Assembly (NCBI GenBank): GCA_964059195.1
Contig: CAXKWD010000004.1
Span: 116,763,938-116,827,937 of the forward strand
Source of the DNA: Ectobius pallidus
Lineage: Eukaryota; Arthropoda; Insecta; Blattodea; Ectobiidae
Direction of reading: 5' to 3'
DNA length: 64,000 nt
Shown here: positions 59,951-64,000 of the stretch, piece by piece
Position numbering within the stretch: position 1 is the stretch's first letter
How the letters are laid out: every line of letters starts with the position of its first letter
Translations under genes and position numbers: made by a program
The notes under the pieces: generated by a model
Told to the model about the DNA's origin: nothing
What the model saw: only the letters and a program-made list of their open reading frames with translations
Databases searched by the model: none

Positions 59951-60964
59951 TTTAATCTGATTAAAAAAAACTTATTTTCTGCACATCATAATTGCAATTA
60001 TAATTGATTCAACAAAAGCATACTGGCACTTTGTTATATCAGTTTCCTGATTTTACTTTCCTTAATTTTTACACCTGGCCTATATTGGAACACGGAAACT
60101 TATGGGTGCTTTGCGTACCACCGGAGTTACTACAATTGTACCAGCTGTCAAAGAGATAAGTTTTTATTTGTAGAAAGTAGAGAGACTCGCAACTGCTTGA
60201 CGTAATACACTGTGGTATCTTTAGTTCATGACTTGTAACATCACATACTGTTTTCTAGTCAACTGTTTACTTCATATGAAAATTCAGCTTTCGGACACTG
60301 CCCATCGTATTGAAATTCTACATTTATTTACGTTCATACAATAGCCTACTCACAATAAATTCGTATGGGATTCCCTGATGATAGTCTAATTGTGTAATTC
60401 CTCTCTTTTGACTGTTCAGTATCTCTTTTAATTTCTTCTTGGAGATTTAAATTTATACGCTGTTTATTCCACATTTAAATGATCAGAGAAAATTTCTTCC
60501 ATCAGTCCTTGAAAACATTTCATTATGCCTTGTACATCCATGGAAACCATGAAGATCTACTGTTTATCTTCGTGAAATTCTTCCATAATAATTAAAATAG
60601 AAGTGAAAAATGTTTTATTACACAGGATTATCGCGTAGTACCATGAATTGAATGGATTTTTCGATACTCAAACTCGGAATGAATTGAACTGGAACGATGT
60701 TTATAAATATTGCGGAACAATTTTCTAATCATTGCTCTTCACTTGAAATTATGTTCTAAATCAATATTATTGTTCTGAACATGGTTATAACAGAATAATT
60801 AAATTGGCATTATAAATGTATAGTGTCATTGCTAATAAATTGTATTCTTAGTTTCAATTTCATATTATTATTATTTTCTCATTTCTACTGTTATTTTGCA
60901 TTATATGTCATTACTAATACATTTTATTCTTAGTTTAAATTTCATAATGGTTTGCATTATATGT
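59951..60964. repeat. Duplication segment matching 49880-50685
   Basis: From about 60095 (ttgcgtaccaccggag) to 60960 it is collinear with 49905-50685. No gene. Confidence 0.6.
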
Positions 60965-60969
60965 TGTTG

Positions 60970-61545
60970 TAACCCACGGAGGGGGAGAGTTGGGTTAGGA
61001 ACGACCCTAAGCATGTAGGCCACAGGTCCAGGCCCATTGGGCCAACCCCTGGTAATGATGATTGGAATGGCAAAAGCCCCCTCCCCCCGAGCAGATTCCA
61101 TTGCGAGCCCCATGGAACTCCCAACGCCCATCAAGATCCTGAAACTCACCACGTGCACCACGCTTCCAGGGCCCCTCATGTAGGACCGTGCGCCACGCCC
61201 CCAGTCCCTCACAGAGGCTCGCGGTGCACAATGAGAGCCCCCAGGTGCTCAGCATACCACCAGCAACCACAAGACCACAAGTCACGGGGTAGGACGGGGG
61301 AGGCCCGGACTCTGCAGCGGGAGGTGGCTCGAAGCCAGGAAAGGAAACGGGATAACGAGGGGGAGTTTGAAGGTGAAGTGGAGAGTGTTGGTGGAATGAA
61401 AGGGGGAAACGGGAGGATCCCCGAGAAAAAACCCCTAAATCACGGCCTCCACTTGCTTGCCTCGGGATGTGAATCCGGAACCGCTTGCACGCCAAGCCCA
61501 CGCACAAAGCATGAGCCGCCGCGACGGCCTTGTATCATATGTGCT
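60970..61545 (-). mobile_element. SINE family 2, full-length copy
   Basis: It has the same body and head as 15106-15646. The minus-strand head near 61530 reads cggctcatgctttg and then a B-box-like ggttcacatcc. The body includes ggatccccgagaaaa and ggggagtttgaagg. Flanks are atgttgttgt on the left and tgtatcatatg on the right; I see only an imperfect target duplication. Confidence 0.8.
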
Positions 61546-61929
61546 AAGCAGTGAAATCGTTACACTGCCTATGATTTTGCGATAACTGAAACTATACTGT
61601 ATTCCGGTGGTCATCAAACATTTGCCTATGCTATATGTAAGAAATTTTGATTCATCTCCTGGTAAAATTAATCCAAAATGTGAATAATTATTTTTTCTCT
61701 GTTAAGTACCTCCACTAGCTTCAAACCCTTATACTGAGAACAAAATATATCATATTAACGTGATAACCAATGAATTTTTAAGTAAATTTTTATTGTATTT
61801 CTTGAAAGTGTTATTATGACTTGCATGTAGGCTTCACTTCAACAAACAATGAATGGATGCATTGTAAGATAGATATTCCAGTAGATATTCCTATTAGAAG
61901 AGCACCCTAAGACACAGAACAAAAAATGG
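61546..61929. other. Unassigned AT-rich stretch
   Basis: No gene or named element. 61880-61930 resembles 53890-53950. Confidence 0.4.
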
Positions 61930-63000
61930 TCGCTGGCCTGGAGCAAATATCCTACATTTACATGAAATTCTGATACTTTTAAAATTTCGTTAATAAATTC
62001 TTTGATTATATAGGTTGCCTTTAAAATTTTTGAATAATACTAGGTCTAAGACGTTTTTGTAGCCTACGGTTTATATTATGCGGTACCTCTTCCTCGTGGT
62101 AATGTATAATTCCTGCTACCAGCTGTGACGATTCCATTCTCCTCTCTATTTTCAGTTATTTGAATTCATTTTATATGTATAAAATACTTAATTTATTATC
62201 ACTGTTTACGTTTATCTTTATTTGAAAGATCGCATTTCGTTTCCATAGAAGTTGTTCTGTAATTATAACGGATTGTTAAACACTGTAAACAAAATGTTTA
62301 GACTAACAACGCAGAGGTTCCCTTAAAGTAATCTTTTTCTGACAGAAATTACTGTCATTTTCTCCCAAACTAGAATGTATAGGTAGGCTGGAATGTTTTT
62401 ATGTCGATCCCACTCTCCTTCGATAAGGTTGAGGGGCAGTTGACAACAGATCATTGAAAAATAAACTTTTCTTTTTGAAAGTGCCTCACTGACTAATCCC
62501 ATGAATGCCCTACAACGTTTTAACCCGATTGGGCAGTAAGTTTTTACGATATAAATGTTTGATTGCTTTTAATGTGAAACTAATTTTTGGTATAAAAACT
62601 TTTTATAAATTTTCTGTGGCTATTTTTACTTTTAAAAATAAGTTCATTTCTATAATCATCCACTGTAATTTAATATATCTTAATATGTAGGATATTATGT
62701 TATTTTGTTTTGTGAAATTTTGTATTTTTCCTTTCTCTACCTGTACCATGTAAATTACTACAGGTAGAAGTATAGTGTTCGACCCTTGAAATTTTTATAT
62801 CGGCTTACGTTTTGAGGCCATGTGATTCTAAAATAAAAATAAACGTTTCTGTGTGGTTGTGTTAATCTGCTTGCTAAGAGCTTAGCTCCAGAATGAGAAA
62901 TGGTAGAAAAACGACATTTTCCATTAGAGTTAGATATTTCTTGAGAATGTTACAACAAGATTGGTGCCGATTTAGTCTTACTTCTAACACCACTGTACAA
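61930..63000. repeat. Partial tandem-array unit G
   Basis: It parallels 8740-9740 and 40080-42420: tatgcggtacctcttcctcg, the ccttcgataaggttgag block at about 62418, and taaaaataagttcat. It has no core copy and no gene. Confidence 0.6.
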
Positions 63001-63615
63001 TTTATATTTTCGTAATTTTCCTCAAAACGGCTTTACTGACTTTGTTTAAATTTGTATACGAGTGACTAACAGTAGGCCTACACATTTTCATGAATTTGAA
63101 GTGAGGAAATTGTTTTTCTCCAGTATATAGGCTTTAGGCATGGCCGGAAAAACTCTTTCTGGGACCCCGGGGCGATCTTCATGTGGAGGACCTCATTATG
63201 TGATTCAGTTCTCCATTATAAAAAACACAATTATACAACATTTGTACTGAATTTTAAAGAAATTAAAATGACTTTAGTTTCGTAGATTATTCTGCACATT
63301 CTAATAGGGCAAACGCAAAAATTACACAATCAGCCAAAACTAAACGTCATTGAGAAAGTTTCTCTAACAATATTTCACATCAATATTCACTTAAAATATA
63401 TTTCATGTATTTTGTGATTCCAAATCACGCATCATGTCAAAAAAAAATCCTCTTTCCATGCTTAAGAGCAGCGGGTGCGAGAGGCGGGCTTGTTTCATGC
63501 ACATCCTCGATCGGTTTTTCTAACAGCTTCTTTTTCGTAAAAAGGCAGTTCAGCGCTGCAATTTGTGAACATTGATTGTATGTACCCTCTTCGAGTTACT
63601 CCTGTGTTAGGGAAA
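63001..63615. other. Unassigned stretch; no gene
   Basis: Mostly AT-rich. 63135-63200 is less AT-rich but carries no frame or repeat I can name. Confidence 0.4.
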
Positions 63616-63639
63616 CTACATTGTCAGAGTGCTCTTGAT

Positions 63640-63955
63640 AATAAAGTTGGGATTCATCCCGCTGTGGCCGATACGAGTGTGGTTTTCTGGGGTTTTCCTC
63701 GCTCTGACAGGTGAATACCGGATCGGAGACACTACCCCCATTACACGGTTCACCCAATAGATAGCTGACACAATACAGACAGAGTTACACAGTGCTATTA
63801 GTGCTGAATCAAGCAGCCAGCTCAGCTCACTTACCCACACTTTAGGAAACGCAAGAGCTAAGTAGAGAGCAGTAGAACGCATTCGCCGAAAAGTTGTTGA
63901 GACCGGAGTTTGGCCTATGGTCGAGGGCTCCGGGGGCGGTGGAGCCCCCCCCCCC
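63640..63955 (-). mobile_element. Probable LINE 3' remnant
   Basis: ggttttctggggttttcctcgctctgacaggtgaatacc (split here by position: 63680-63718) resembles the R1-like 3' tails at 52555-52600 and 53540-53580. It ends against a C run and an A run (63946-63963). The minus-strand frame 63957-63616 has no recognisable domain. Confidence 0.4.
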
Positions 63956-64000
63956 AAAAAAAAGTTGTGATTGAACGTATCAACAGAATAAAAATAATCT

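Noticed and set aside
60901..61554. Frames of 103-166 residues
   Set aside because: SINE family 2 body again. No conserved frame among the three copies.

Overview
This is eukaryotic, AT-rich, gene-poor DNA from an arthropod, most likely an insect with a large repeat-loaded genome. A cockroach-like insect is my guess; the sequence does not prove it. The signs are an intact BEL/Pao element, a Gypsy-type element with long LTRs, R1-like and other non-LTR reverse transcriptases, Penelope-like elements with inverted terminal copies, and tRNA-derived SINEs. I see no operons, no confident complete host gene, no rRNA and no CRISPR. Layout: 1-1749 is the 3' end of a broken non-LTR retrotransposon that runs off the left edge. 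From about 3.4 kb to 63 kb the background is a diverged tandem array. Its units are about 3-9 kb and share ordered landmarks. Each of six units carries a conserved core of about 230-256 bp (4157, 7844, 10906, 37603, 46701, 55300), with further partial units at 39990-42420 and 61930-63000. The minus strand of some units carries exon-like pieces with conserved splice-like borders. Younger elements have landed in this array. They are a Penelope-like element (6742-7733, 11-bp target duplication), a SINE (12822-13283, 11-bp duplication), a second SINE family (15106-15646, 13-bp duplication; relatives at 50686 and 60970), and a BEL/Pao element on the minus strand (16554-36460, 5-bp duplication CGCAT). 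Inside the right LTR of the BEL element sits a plus-strand Gypsy-type element with 3010-bp LTRs and a 4-bp duplication AAAC. The nest is rearranged. After 31514, within the Gypsy integrase region, the sequence jumps to a second copy of BEL gag, BEL leader and partial BEL LTR, then to a second Gypsy LTR. Everything from 22172 to 26879 recurs at an offset of exactly 9343 bp. To the right lie head-to-tail copies of a retroelement with a GC-rich head (40488-41880), a degenerate 770-bp palindrome (43125-43895), a further exon-like block (45846-46339), an R1-like LINE split by a 430-bp MITE (51023-52693), a near-perfect 392-bp Penelope-type hairpin (58819-59210), and a tRNA-like SINE head near 59780. 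The only long intact reading frame is the BEL polyprotein (17695-22914). The Gypsy polyprotein is open through the three integrase catalytic residues, then ends in foreign sequence. The other mobile genes are broken. The array with its conserved cores and exon-like pieces is the part I cannot assign to a known element, and it is the best candidate for something undescribed.
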